From the NCBI GenBank assembly GCA_000711775.1, contig ARYC01000779.1, positions 1 to 64,000 of the forward strand: a stretch of 64,000 nucleotides of DNA, written 5' to 3'. Below, in pieces: positions 1 to 11,287 of this stretch (position 1 is the first letter of the stretch; each line of letters begins with the position of its first letter). Below the pieces are notes generated by a model. That model had not been told where the DNA came from, ran no database searches, and saw only the letters and a program-made list of their open reading frames with translations. Source of the DNA: Oxytricha trifallax (taxonomy: Eukaryota > Ciliophora > Spirotrichea > Sporadotrichida > Oxytrichidae). The position numbers were made by a program, and so were the translations under genes.

Positions 1-976
1 TAAAAATTATTGACTTAGATTAATGCCTAGAAAGCTACCTCACTCTTGAAGATAAAATAGAGAAGAGAGTCATTACTGATGACTAATATGCTTAAAACAA
101 AAGATATATCCTTTCAATTACTTCCTTGCTGATGACAAGTTCCAAATTGAATTTGCAAATGAGTAATATGCTCTTTTAAAGGCAAAGTTAAATGAGAGCA
201 GGCATATCATCTAGCTTGATGCTATTTTACTTGGTAAAAATCATGTAGCCTTCAGGCTTCCTTTACTTGAAATGACTTACAGAGAATTCTTATCTGACAA
301 TAGATGTCAGAGATAAATTAGCTAGATAGTATAGCAGATAGTTAGGGGATTGAAGAGCTTCACAAGCTAGGTTATGTTCATAGAGACTTAAAGCCAGAGA
401 ATATCATGTTGAACTTTCAGCCTCTTAGAGTTTATATTATAGACTTCAACAGAGCTCAAAGAGTGCAAGCCTCTGCAGAAGGAAATGTATACGGCACTCC
501 TGGATATTTCCCAGAGAGAGAGGATTGGAGAGATGGAGACACTTAATGGGATATCTGGGCTCTAGCAGTAATAATAATGAGAGCGACATGCCAAGAAACG
601 ATTACTTTAGCTGCAGGGGTGAGAGAGATTCTAAGCAGAGAATCAAACAATATCTCGATAAAAATAAAATAAATGGAGGTCTCAGAGAACTTGCATACTC
701 AACTATTATCAAGCCAAGCTAAGAGAATTAACAAACAATAGAAACAATTAAAAATCATCTTAGAAAGATAAAATTCAGAGAACTGCCACATGACACTAAG
801 CTTATGTTTGTGTGAGATATCTTAAAAACTCGCTTGTTATACTCACTTAAAATACTAATATTTAAACATTAAACCCCTACATAAACCCTATTAAAACCCT
901 AATAAAGTATGCACTAATAGTCTACTTTTATCAATCAAAAACTCAATCAAACTACTGAAAGGGTTTTGGGGTTTTG
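1..976 (+). mobile_element. TBE transposon, right-hand end only (copy A)
   Basis: This is the 3' part of a telomere-bearing element cut by the window start. It carries the end of the kinase-like gene (to 815) and then a right inverted terminal repeat finishing in a T4G4 telomere-type repeat at 957-976. The terminal block matches the right ends of the two complete TBEs at 8685 and 45260. The 3 bases after it are ATT, so the matching target duplication should lie left of the window. It is inserted in an older TBE-like sequence that resumes at 977. Confidence 0.9.
3..815 (+). pseudogene. TBE-encoded zinc-finger/kinase protein, C-terminal kinase part (copy A)
   Basis: With TAA/TAG read as Gln, this encodes the kinase-like half of the TBE '57-kDa' protein. 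Visible motifs are VHRDLKPEN (catalytic loop), IDFNRAQ (a DFN variant of DFG) and GTPGYFPERE (activation/APE-like segment). It ends at TGA 813-815 after the residues LMFV, as in the other copies. Compared with the copies near 8040 and 44650, one base appears lost just before the catalytic loop (near 342), which breaks the frame. TBE genes include a transposase, a '22-kDa' ORF and this '57-kDa' zinc-finger/kinase ORF; the role of the kinase is unknown. Confidence 0.75.
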
Positions 977-2163
977 ATTGTGAGCTGTGTGAGAGAGATT
1001 TTGCTCATAAATCAAGCTGGTACAGACTTATGAAGGAGCATAGAGAAGCCAAGCCCACTGTATACTTAAAGCATGATATAATAGATGGAAAGTTTGACTG
1101 CTTTGAGTGCCCTAAGCAATACTCTCATACAAGAGACTTGAAGAAGCATATATTAAAAGGTCACAAGAAAGATATAGAAGTTGAGAATCATGAAGTTGTG
1201 CTGAAGCTTCTCAACAAAAGAAAATCGAGGCAATATTCTAAAGTGACAGTTCCTGAATAAGCTAGTGAATTAGAGTGCGTAAAGAAAGCACACAACCAAC
1301 TAATCTCTGAAATCACAAAAATCATAATCAAAATTCAATACAAGAAAATGCCAGTTCTTGCGTAGATAGATTTAGATACTTCTCTTTAATCTTATTCTAG
1401 AGGACTCCTTTGATAAGAAAGTTATCAATGATTATCAATATGCTTACAAGGTTTATCCTTTCAAGTATCTCTTAAGCGATGATAAATATTAGATGGAGTT
1501 TACTAACGAGTATCAAGTACTCACTCAAGCAAAATTTAAAGAGTGTAAGTACTTATTCAAGCTAGATGATGTTCTACTCGCCAAAGATCATGTTGCTTTC
1601 AGACTCCCACTCTATGAAATGACCCTCATAGATTTCATTAGTCATCAAAGGAATCATAAGTAGCTTGCTTTGATAGCAACTTAAACCTTAGAAAGTATAA
1701 GAGAGCTACATAAGTTAGGCTTTGTTCATAGAGATTTAAAGCCTGAGAATATAATGATAAACTTTTCACCTGTAAGAGTGACAATTATTGACTTCAACAG
1801 AGCATTAAGAGTGGAAGTATCAAGGCAAGGAAGTGTAATGGGAACTCCAGGCTATTATCCAGAAAGAGAAAACTGGAGAGACGGAGACTTTCAATGGGAT
1901 TTGTGGGCAATAGCAGCAATTATAATAGAATGCTACATGCCACTCAAAAATTATTACTCAAAAAGGCGTGAAAAGGATGCGTAGCAAAGAATAAAGCAAT
2001 TTATAGATAAAAAAGAGTATCTCAAGCAATGAAATAGATGACAGAGCAAGTAATAATCAAGCCAAACCCGCGATCAGACATATCAATAGAGTAAATAGAA
2101 TTGTGGTTGAGTAAAATAAACTACAGACCTCTTCCACATTATCCAAAAGTGCATTTTGAGTGA
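977..2163 (+). pseudogene. Diverged TBE zinc-finger/kinase gene (copy B)
   Basis: The sequence encodes two C2H2-like modules (CELCERDF... and FDCFECPKQYSHTRDLKKH) followed by a kinase-like domain with FVHRDLKPEN, IDFNRALRV and GTPGYYPERENWRDGD, ending at TGA 2161-2163. It is clearly homologous to the 57-kDa ORFs in the complete TBEs but divergent at many codons, so it belongs to another TBE subfamily or an older copy. The 5' end is missing because of the copy A insertion. Reading breaks occur near 1320-1420 and near 2028-2040. Confidence 0.7.
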
Positions 2164-2281
2164 TTAAATTAAATAAATTTACTATAAATTTCACATTAAA
2201 ACTTATTAATAATCCCAACCCCTAAAAAATTCCCAACAAATCAAAGCACTTATAAACCTCATTAAGGGTTTTTGGGTTTTG
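977..2281 (+). mobile_element. Older, diverged TBE remnant (copy B), truncated by insertion of copy A
   Basis: Directly after the right end of copy A the sequence resumes inside another TBE zinc-finger/kinase gene (C..C zinc-finger codons at 980-1130, kinase domain to 2163). It ends in a degenerate telomere-like right terminus at 2262-2281, where the T/G block has drifted from T4G4. The left half is absent. The inference is nested insertion: a younger TBE landed in an older one. The 3 bases after the terminus (ACC) do not fit the ANT target rule, which agrees with decay. Confidence 0.75.
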
Positions 2282-2679
2282 ACCGTGCTTATAATATTTT
2301 TAAACATTATAATAACAGGATTCTTAACTCTAATCACGATTAATAATCCCCTTAACTGCACAAATTCTTCGGTAAAGTTCCAACCTACATAAATAAATTC
2401 GGCAAATAAAAAGAGGACCACGAGTATCAACTCCGTAGAGAAGAGGAAGACGCCATGATACCACCAGGAACAAGACAAATGAGTGAAGATGAGCGCTAGA
2501 GAACTTTGGAGGAACTGTTTGAAAGCAAGAAAGAAGTGGCTAATTTATTAGAGAAACTGCCTATTGGCTCTACTACGCTAGCTGCACGGAGGAGACGAAA
2601 AGATCTGGAGAAGAAGTCACTGAGGATTGAAAGAGCAATTGAAACGTTCTCAAAGAAAACTGTTTATATCGCACTATGA
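2282..2679 (+). CDS. Enkurin-domain protein, C-terminal part
   Basis: With Gln for TAA/TAG this is one open frame to TGA 2677-2679. Diagnostic enkurin-domain features appear in order: GKVPTYINKFGK, then PPGTRQMSEDER, then a helical EELFESKKEVANLLEKLP segment, then ARRRRKDLEKKSLRIERAIE and the ending KKTVYIAL. In the family this domain is C-terminal, with PPGTR before a final helical hairpin; enkurins are axonemal/microtubule inner proteins and TRPC/PI3K adaptors in animals. The N-terminal part is not upstream: the frame runs straight into the TBE remnant end at 2281. Either the TBE inserted at this boundary or the 5' segments lie elsewhere (scrambled). Domain call is firm; the start is unknown. 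Confidence 0.8.
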
Positions 2680-2883
2680 AAACAATATACTTTAATTAGA
2701 TTTAGAATTATTGAATTAATATGAACCTTCACTCTTCTTAATTTTTATCATTTTAATTTTTTCTTTAGAATATGCATGAATCAATAATATAAGGAAAAAA
2801 TTATACTTAAATATTGATTGATTAATGAATTAAAGTTGGTCCAATCAGATCAATTATAAATTTCAATTATTTTTTGTATAAAA

Positions 2884-4445
2884 ATGGCAAAACTCTTAAC
2901 AAATTAGAGCAAACTTCCAAATAATAATGAGTTGCTACTGGAACACAATGATTCAGAATATAATATCAATGAGGCTAGTTAAATTCAAGTAGAGGATTAG
3001 CTTGATTCTTAGTAAGCAAGATTGTTGCAGATGCTGCTTGAGGATTACCTGGAAGATTATGAAAAAAATGAGACACAAATAGATGGCAATAATGGGATAT
3101 AGAAGGATTTAATTTAACTTAGAATAAATGAGCTTCAAGGTTTAAACTACATTTATTACTAGTTTTACTATATAAGATTCTTAATAAAACTGTAAAATTA
3201 GAGACATGTAAAACAACGACTAAGCTGAGGATGATCTTATTTTTTAATATATCAATCAATATTTTTCATTAGCAGTCATGCTAAATACTATCATATAAAT
3301 TAATAATCTGACTCTTAACAAAGAGGCATCATCGATAATAGAATATAAATTTTAATCCTACGATGAGTAACCTCTCGAATAGTAAGCATTAAGTCTATTA
3401 AAAGATTAACCACACTAAAACGATCTGTAAATACAGTAGTAGAATAAACCACAATTAAAGATGAAAAAGAGAGAAAAAGTTAAGAATATAGTCAAGCTAA
3501 TTACTTCAATTAATTTGTGACTGAATAATAACAAAACGATGATGAATATGATAATCACAATAACAAATAAAACTATCAGCAATAACAAGCTGCTCCGAAT
3601 GATAAAAATGCATTATAAGCTGATAATAAAGAGGAAGATAATGATGAGTAGAATAGGAAAGAAGTGAAAGAGTAATTAGCTAAAACCTATAATAAACTCA
3701 AAGAATATCAGCAGAAAAAGGAAGATAAGGAAAAAGCAATGAGCAAGAAGGAGAAGATGAATTTGTGTTTCTATAACCTCAGAAAGAGTAAGTATTTCAC
3801 TGATTTTAATCTATAAAAAAGTATTTATAATCTAGAAATTGGTATAAATTAAAAATTTTAATGAATAAATTATATAGAAATTGAAGAGTAGGAGAAGGAA
3901 GTTAAGAAAGAACAGAAAGAAAATTCTAAAAACTACTTGAAATAAGTATAGGAAGAATAATAGAATTATGAGCACGAAGCTGAAGAGATTAAATCAGACA
4001 TTTAAAATAAATAATAACATCCACTGTTATTCATAATTTTCCATTGTAATTTCTGTAATTCAGACTATATATAAGACATGCTGAACATGGCTTAAAGTAA
4101 AAAGCAATTTGCATTGGGATTTAAGTAGTAATTCAAGCAAGATGAGGAAGTGCTTAATCAAATTCAAAGCAGTCAAGATAAAAATTTGCAACAAACTGAG
4201 AAGGAAAGAGAAGAAATACTGAAAATGCAGAGTAAAACCTTCAGCAGTTTTTTCTAGAGAAAAATATTGTGATCTTATAATTTAAATCAAGATTTATCAT
4301 ATAATTTAACTTAATATGTCTAAAATTGTGTTAATATTTTGGTATTTCTGCGATAATGCTAGGGATAGCAACTGTGACTTTTTTCTTGATAGGCTCATTT
4401 ATATGGCTGTTCCCCAATAAAATCTAAACTATACAACCTCAATGA
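2884..4445 (+). CDS. Tail-anchored coiled-coil protein (SNARE-like architecture), unassigned
   Basis: It starts at ATG 2884 (MAKLLTNQSKL...), is acidic and Gln-rich, then has long charged helices (KEQLAKTYNKLKEYQQKKED..., KEVKKEQKENSKNYLKQ). It ends in one hydrophobic helix (AIMLGIATVTFFLIGSFIWLF, about 4350-4410) before TGA 4443-4445. A canonical 90-nt intron, GTAAGT...TATATAG at 3788-3877, joins ...RKK and IEEQEKE in frame. A coiled coil with a C-terminal membrane anchor resembles SNARE or golgin-type proteins, but I recognise no family motif. There is a one-base frame change near 3492 and a join I cannot place at about 4262-4345, probably an IES or intron. Confidence 0.55.
3788..3877 (+). 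other. Spliceosomal intron, 90 nt
   Basis: GTAAGT at the 5' end and TAG at the 3' end lie within a coding stretch. Removal gives AGA AAG AAA ATT GAA GAG, which keeps the charged helix open in one frame. The interior is more AT-rich than the flanks. Confidence 0.7.
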
Positions 4446-4681
4446 ATAATATGATACAGTGATTATAAATATAATCTAAGATAAATTAAGTGGTTTAATA
4501 AAGCAGTTTTGGAAACTTTATTAATATATTTGCTGAGTGGAATCAAAACCCCAAAACCCTTTCAGTAGTTTGATTGAGTTTTTGATTGATAAAAGTAGAC
4601 TATTAGTGCATACTTTATTGGGGTTTTAATAGGGTTTATGTAGGGGATTAAGGTTTAAATATTAGTAATTTAAGTGAGTAT

Positions 4682-5731
4682 ATGCGAGGTTTGGGATCAG
4701 TTTATGACAGTGAGTATATAGATTTATTGTTTAAGTTGCGTTATGGATGTGATGAATATAGTGATCAACTCAAACCTATTCTAAATAGAACGTCTAAAGC
4801 AAGGCTGCTCCATAAATCTCCAGCTAACTGTTAGGTCTAACTGTCTATTAGCATTGAATTTAAAGAGATAGCATCTTAATTCTAAGCCTAAAAGACCCTT
4901 AAAATTTTAGCAGCATCATATTGAATATCTTATTAATGATAAGACTCTTAAATACTGGGCTCATTTCTCTCTAGCCTAGAGGGCTGTGATGTTTCATCGC
5001 CAATTTCCTGAGCTTCACATATCTGCTTAATCGATAGCTAACATATATAAAAAGAACGGAATATCTTACAAGACAGTCAATCGCATTAAGAGAGTGATTG
5101 ACTTTAATGTTCCATTTTATAAGACTAATTTAAATTATATATTCGATTAAATGAAGAGGCTTAAGAGCATAATATAAAGTTCATACACGCTGATGAGGCA
5201 GTATTTACATTCAATACCTTTAAATCAAGGTCTTGGTACAAGAGGTATATTAATATAGAAGTTTATGACTAAAAGGAAAAGGTGTAAACTCATGCTATTC
5301 TTGGTGGAATAAGTGAAGTTAGTGGCCTCGAGACTTATTTTATTCACCCTCGTTCTATAAAGACTGAATAATATATTAAGTTCTTGCAATAACTCAGAGA
5401 TAAGTACGCTAACTAAGAGACTATTCTATTCGTTGATAACTTGTCAGTTCATAAAACTAAAGACTCAAGGAAGGAATATGAAAGGCTAAATATAACGCCT
5501 GTATTTAATGTTCCTTACAGCCCTTAGTTCAATAGAATTGAACTATATTGGGGCCTATTAAAAGGCCACTACAAGAAACTTCTGCTCTATCATTTAATGC
5601 ACGATTTAAAGATAGATACAGTAGATTTTATTAAGAGTGCTGCTAAAAGAGTCAGCGATGATAAAGCTAAAGTATGCGCAAGAGAAGGGAGATTTTGTGT
5701 ATATAAATAAGTTTTAGATTTAAACGAATGA
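4682..5731 (+). pseudogene. TBE 42-kDa transposase, frameshifted
   Basis: ATG 4682 begins MRGLGSVYDSEYIDLLFKL, as in the other TBE. The C-terminal half is an IS630/Tc1-type DDE catalytic domain: IHADEAVF (first Asp), ILFVDNLSVHKTKDSR (second Asp) and YSPQFNRIELYWGLLK (Glu), ending at TGA 5729-5731. Relative to copy 2, an extra base near 4823 (AGCTAACTG) and a lost base near 5152 break the frame. TBE transposases in Oxytricha act in developmental DNA elimination, so intact copies are normally selected; this copy as written would not encode a full protein. Confidence 0.85.
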
Positions 5732-5744
5732 ATAAGTTCAAATT

Positions 5745-6526
5745 TTAAACTAACCGTAAAGGGACTTGGCTTCTCTTTCTTTTCTTCCTCTTATGGCTTG
5801 CTTGGGCCTATGTTTCTTCTCTTTGTGCCAGCTCCTGAACTATATTTATCTCGTCTGCCTTTTATAAATCTTTGAAGAGTCTCTTACTTAGTTCATGCTT
5901 TACTTGAGACTTTCTCTCTCTCTGTTTAATTTGCTGCGCTCTTTCATCAAGTATATAGCAGTACCAGATTTTTCAATAAAGTTAGAAGACTAAGCTTACT
6001 AGAGATGAATGGATGCTTCTACAGTTCTTACAACCAGGAGTCACTGATTTTAATTCCCTACTTCTCTTTTTCTTCAGGAGAGATGCTATAGCGTTTCTTT
6101 TGAGATTCTTAAATTACTTCATTTAAGTACTCAGGTTTCAGAGTTCCAAGAACACCAAAGAAGAAGTTTCTCTCTGGCAACTTATTAGAGAGCTGCAGCT
6201 TTGATAGAAGGTAGAGAGCAACATCTGGATCACTCATAGCATCGTCATATAGGGTTTAACAGATATTTCAGGGTAGTTAGGAATTTCAATCATCCTAATT
6301 TCATAAGACTTAAAAGCTTTTTTCTCTTCACTCAGTAAGGCTTTTAAGAATGATACTTTTGTTCCTTCCTGGGTGGGCAAAAACAATCCAACTATGGTCA
6401 ATATATTAGCATAAGTTAAGAATTTACCTTGCTGTGCCAAGTATCTATAAAGGTCCTCTTTACTTCGAAATTTTCCTATCAAATCTTGAGATTAAATTCT
6501 CTTCATTGCATCATTCATAGACTCCA
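5745..6526 (-). CDS. TBE 22-kDa ORF (unknown function)
   Basis: Minus-strand frame from ATG 6524-6526 (MESMNDAMKRIQSQDLIGKF). It includes the conserved stretch RMIEIPNYPEIS and a segment on DPDVALYLPSKLQLSN shared with the other TBE at 42339-43129. It ends in a Lys/Glu-rich tail convergent with the transposase gene. The TGA present in copy 2 has been lost here, so the exact end is unclear. One frame change lies near 6245. Function of this ORF family is unknown. Confidence 0.7.
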
Positions 6527-7090
6527 TCTTGCTTCCTCTTTCTAGAAATGTTAATGAAATTTAATATTATGGATATTCATTCTAAGTTTATTAAAATCTT
6601 ACTACTAAATAGGGAAGAACTACTGGAGGTCAGCCTAAAAAAAGGTATGCGGAGAAAACTTTAAAACTTGCTCCAAGTTTCACAGATTGATTTCCATTTT
6701 TATCAAACAATCTTCATTAAATTGCTCCTAATAATGTTTAATTATTTTAGGAGGTCCTACAAATTAAGTTCAAACTTTATTAGGAGTTAAATTTTAAGGT
6801 TAAAACTTAATTAGGAGCATATTAAATTTAAAAATGTTTAATAACTTTACATCCAAATTAAGTTCAAACTTGATTTGGGGACCTCTAAGAGAAACAAAAT
6901 TTCATTAGGAGTATTTTAATTTACTAAAATGGAAAGTATACTCATAAAATATGTCAAATTACACCCATTAACGATACTTTTATTTCTATCCTCTCAGTAA
7001 AGAATATACTAGACTGTCTGTTAATCTTTTATTATAGAGTGCCTGCCTGGATTATTACATTATAATAATAAAATTTATCAGTCAACTAAA

Positions 7091-8525
7091 ATGAGCGCTA
7101 ACCTTTTGAGAAGAGCGGCATTACTTGGGTAAAGTCAATAAAAATTATCATTCCAGCAACCAAGAAAAGTAGAGACCAGAGACGCTTGCACTCAGTGGGA
7201 GCCTACTTATGACAACTTTGACCAGTCTAGCTTTGAGATTTAAATATAAGTTAAGTAGGAGGTTATCAAAGAAGCTGTGCAAATTGAGGAGGAGGTTAAA
7301 CAACCTGTCATTGAAATTATATTTACCAATCAAAGCTGACTATAAATGCAAAGAATGCAATAAAGCCTACCCTTACAAGTCAACTTACAAGAGACATTTG
7401 AGAGATATACGCAACGATATGCCAAGGTTATATCTCAAGCATTAAAAGAAAGATGGGAAGTATGTCTGTGAGTTCTGTGAGAAGCCATATTCCTCAAAGT
7501 TCAGTTGAAGAAAAAGCATAATTAAAGTTTTGTCTTTATTCATGAACCCACAGGGAACAGATTCCTCTAAAAAAGAAGATCAAGAAACCCAGTGGAGTCC
7601 CTTAGAGTTGAAGTGTAGAAGTAAGTTAAAATGATGAAAGCAGTCAAGAACTTTCAAGTATTGGAGATCAATAAAATCATGGCAAAAATAGAGGCTATAA
7701 AGATTCCCTTATTAAAAAATATTGACTTAGATTCTTGCCTAGAAAGATATCTCACTCTTGAAAATAAAATAGAGAAGAGAGTGATTGCTGATGACTAATA
7801 TGCTTATAAGATATATCCTTTCAATTACTTCCTTGCTGATGACAAGTTCCAAATAGAATTTGCTAATGAGTATTATGCTCTTTAAAAGGCAAAGTTTAAT
7901 GAGTGTAGGCATATTATCTAGCTTGATGCTATTTTACTTAGTAAAGATCATGTAGCCTTCAGGCTTCCTTTACTTTAAATGACTTACAGAGAATTCTTAT
8001 CTGATAGATAGATGTCAGAGATAAATTAGCTAGATAGTATAGCAGATAGTTGAAGGGATTGAAGAGCTTCACAAGCTAGGTTACGTTCATAGAGACTTAA
8101 AGCCAGAGAATATTATGATTGATTATCAACCACTGAGAGTATTTATTATTGATTTCAATAGGGCACAAAGAGTGTAGGCCTCTGCATTAGGAAATGTATT
8201 AGGTACTCCAGGTTATTTCCCAGAAAGAGAAGATTGGAGAGATGGAGACACTTCATGGGATATCTGGGCTCTAGCAGTAATAATAATAGAGAGCGACATG
8301 CCAAGAAACGATTACTTTAGCTGCAGGGGTGAGAGAGATTCTAAGCAAAGAATCAAACAATATCTCGATAAAAATAAAATAGATGGAGGTCTCAGAGAGC
8401 TTGAATACTCTACTATTATCAAGCCAAGGTAAGAGAATTTAATCTTAATAGAAACAATCAATCAGCAACTTAGAAAGATAAATTTCAGAGAACTGCCACA
8501 TGACTCTAACCTTATGTTTGTGTGA
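7091..8525 (+). pseudogene. TBE 57-kDa zinc-finger/kinase protein, frameshifted
   Basis: ATG 7091 starts MSANLLRRAALLGQ. C2H2 modules follow (CKECNKAYPYKSTYKRH, then VCEFCEKPYS), and then a kinase-like domain with YVHRDLKPENIM, IDFNRAQRV and GTPGYFPERE, ending at TGA 8523-8525. An in-frame TGA appears after the second zinc finger (near 7507), where copy 2 has extra bases, and one added base near 8007 shifts the frame. The kinase has the catalytic HRD but DFN in place of DFG, so activity cannot be assumed. Confidence 0.8.
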
Positions 8526-8688
8526 AATATTTAAAAAGCTCGCTTGTTATGCTCACTCAAATTACTAATATTTAATAATTAAGCCCTACATAAACCCTAT
8601 TAAAACCCTAATAAAATATGCCTTAATAGTCTACTTTTATCAATCAAAAACTCAATCAAACTACTGAAAGGGTTTTGGGGTTTTGAAT

Positions 8689-9271
8689 AGGAAAATTTTA
8701 AATTATGATTTGTTTTATATAAATAATTAATTTTAAAAGCATTATTGAGACAATTAAAAACTTATCTTATTATCATCACATTTCCATGCATTATTGTAAA
8801 AGAGTAAAAACTTGCATGAAAGGGAAAAGTTCAGTCTCTTATATATTAAGATTATTTTGTTATATGAAAAATTCAAAACTCATCATATTCTTCACATGTT
8901 TCGTAGATCAAGCCATCTATCCAATTTAATTAGTAAACAATTAAAATTATTAGAAAACTTTATAAATATTTATATTTAGTTTTAAAATATATATATCCCT
9001 CTTAACTAAGTAACAACCTTTTAACGTAAGAGAAAATCAGAGAAAATTTTATAATTAACTGTAGCTTTGGTTATTTCTTTACTCTTCTCGAAATATTTGA
9101 CAGTATATAGCCATATTAAGAAAAAATATTTCGATATTTTTTTATCATTTTTTCATGATGAACTAGACAAAATAGATAAATTAGAAATTTAAATTTTATT
9201 TAGGACTTAACTACTAAAATTAATTTTATCTTTGTAATTAAACAGCAAAGCATTATAAAAAATAGAAAAAG
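8689..9271. other. AT-rich spacer
   Basis: Between the TBE target duplication and the ATG at 9272 I see only AT-rich sequence with homopolymer runs and no open frame or repeat. It should contain the 5' leader, and possibly a macronuclear telomere-addition site, for the gene at 9272. Confidence 0.5.
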
Positions 9272-11033
9272 ATGTCAAATCATAAATCACAAATTCAATC
9301 ACCAGACGACCAATATCAGAGATCTTACAACTTTATCAGTCCAAACAGAGTTTAGGATAATGGAGTCATTGGCAGATAGTCATTCTATAACCAGCCAAAA
9401 AATTAACTTGGTAAAAAAGTCAATTCAAATAAATCAGTATAAATTTGTTAATAAACTAAGAATAAGCAAAACTTCTATGGGTCTTAGGGTTTTAATGGAG
9501 ATGCACTTTCAAGCCAAAATTCCTAACCACTGAGATTTTCAGGCTCCCAATCTCACTTGAGAAATCCAGTCGCTGCTCCAGTTCAGCAATAACAGTTTGC
9601 TAGAGCAGACAACGGAAGATATTTACAAACCAGCTCTTTGAATATGTCTAGCAGCATCGTTGCACCTCATTAAAGAGATTTAAACCAATCAGTTGCTCTT
9701 ACTTAAACCCAAATTATTAGATCATCTGATGAGACTAGATATAGAATTATTCAAGGCTATAGAGAAGAGATCAAAGTTCAACCCCAAAGAGATTGTGACT
9801 ACATACACTTGAACGATATGATCGCAGATTTACAAAAAAAAATAAGATCTCTTGAGGGCAATGTTCAAGATTCACAGAGAGACTACGAAGAATCATTGAC
9901 TTAGTAAACCATAATTATCCATCACCACTAGGGCGAGATTGAGACTTTGAAGAAAAATGTCTTAGATAGAGAGCAAGAAGGTATCAAGGTTTACGATGAA
10001 ATTCAAGGAAAAAAGAGAGATATTGAAGACAGAGAGTCAGAGATCTATACTAATAACAAAGACATTGACCAAGTGAGAAAGCACAATGAATAGATTAGAA
10101 GAGAATCTGAATTATTACAGGGAGATATCAATCAAGCATAGGATGTTAAGAAAAGACAGCAATAAGCCATATATCAATTAAAGAATGATATTAGATTCCA
10201 AGAGAAAGAAATCGATGATCAGAAGATGAAAGCCCAAGTTCTCGAGAAGGAGTCAAAGAATCTTAATGATAGAAGTCAGCACCTAAATGAGACTGTTGAT
10301 CAAAGATCTATTCAAGTGGAGAGAACTGTCTAAACCTAGACGTGCTTGAAAGAGACATTAGCATTCTAAAGAAAAACATCATTTCAATCGATGTCGAAAT
10401 TAATGACGTTGAGAGAGCAAACGATAGATCTATTTTACTCCAAAAACAATTGTTAAGATCTAAAGATCAAGAAATTGTTAGAGCTCAAGATCAAACTTTA
10501 CACTTAAGAGAACTTGAAAATAGAAATAGAGAGGCTGAACTTCAAGTAGAGCATCTTAGAAAATATCTTGAAGGTGTGAGATATTCTAATGATGCCATCT
10601 TGACAGAAATCACGACTTGAAACTTGAACTAGAATCACTCAACTAATATTCAGAGCTCTTGACCTCTCAAAATAGAGAACTTTAAAGATAACTTGACTCA
10701 TTCGTTGAGACTGACGATATCGTGTGAAGAAACTTTGATAGAAAAGAGAAGGTGACTCAAATCAGAGCTCAAGTTGATGAGGTAATCTAAAAATCAATCG
10801 TCGACTTGGTTCAGAGATCACCAAGAAGAGCCAGATCTCCAGTTAAATTTGATGGGCAAGCATCTGCTGGCCAACCACAATACAACTAACTCCACACAAG
10901 CTAGTACTAACCAGCTAACCTTCACGCTCAAACTAAAGTACTACATGATAACTCCACTTTTGGCAGATCAGACGTGAAAGATGTTATTACCAAAGAGAGC
11001 AACAACAACAGAACCTCAATACTTCACAATTGA
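9272..11033 (+). CDS. Long coiled-coil protein, unassigned
   Basis: ATG 9272 opens MSNHKSQIQSPDDQYQRSY. A low-complexity head of about 150 residues (Asn, Gln, Ser) is followed by some 300 residues of heptad-rich coiled coil (DLQKKIRSLEGNVQDSQ..., REQEGIKVYDEIQGKKRD, LRELENRNREAELQVEH). A basic SPRRARSPVKF motif precedes a Gln-rich tail ending at TGA 11031-11033. The frame changes twice, near 10335 and near 10610, each equivalent to one missing base. One in-frame TGA lies at about 10721. Coiled coil plus SP/RR tail suggests a cytoskeletal or basal-body protein, but no family motif is recognised. Confidence 0.6.
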
Positions 11034-11287
11034 GATAGACCTACAATGTTGGAGAGAGTTTAAACTTCAGAGGCTCCCCCTTGAGAAGAGGACAACTCCC
11101 CTTGAACACCAATACTAAACTGAAAAGATTGTCAAATGATCAATATCTTTGTCAAAATAATTCTATATCTTAAATTGTTTCATGATTTGCACCAGACTTA
11201 TTTTACCGATTAAGAGTCAACCTTTTTGTTTTATTTTTCACTTTATATTTAAGAACATTTGTTTTTACAATCCAATCACTGAATTAC

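Larger units (their letters stand above)
4544..8685 (+). mobile_element. Complete TBE transposon, 4142 bp
   Basis: Inverted ends CAAAACCCCAAAACCC... and ...GGGTTTTGGGGTTTTG are flanked by an exact AAT duplication at 4541-4543 and 8686-8688. The terminal inverted repeats extend roughly 140 bp (to about 4686 and from about 8540). Gene order is transposase (+), 22-kDa ORF (-), a non-coding centre with internal inverted repeats at about 6700-6950, then zinc-finger/kinase ORF (+). Length and layout fit known TBEs of about 4.1 kb. It lies between genes rather than inside one. All three ORFs carry frame changes relative to the copy at 41149-45260. Confidence 0.95.

Noticed and set aside
7209..7445. 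78-residue basic ORF in the TBE
   Set aside because: It is partly out of frame with the real zinc-finger ORF starting at 7091; the zinc-finger part is already covered by that entry.
9272..11103. TGA recoded as Arg in the coiled-coil gene (several in-frame TGAs followed by coding-like text)
   Set aside because: The TGA at 11031 is a reasonable true stop and later TGAs fall in the trailer; other genes here clearly terminate at TGA, so recoding is not supported.
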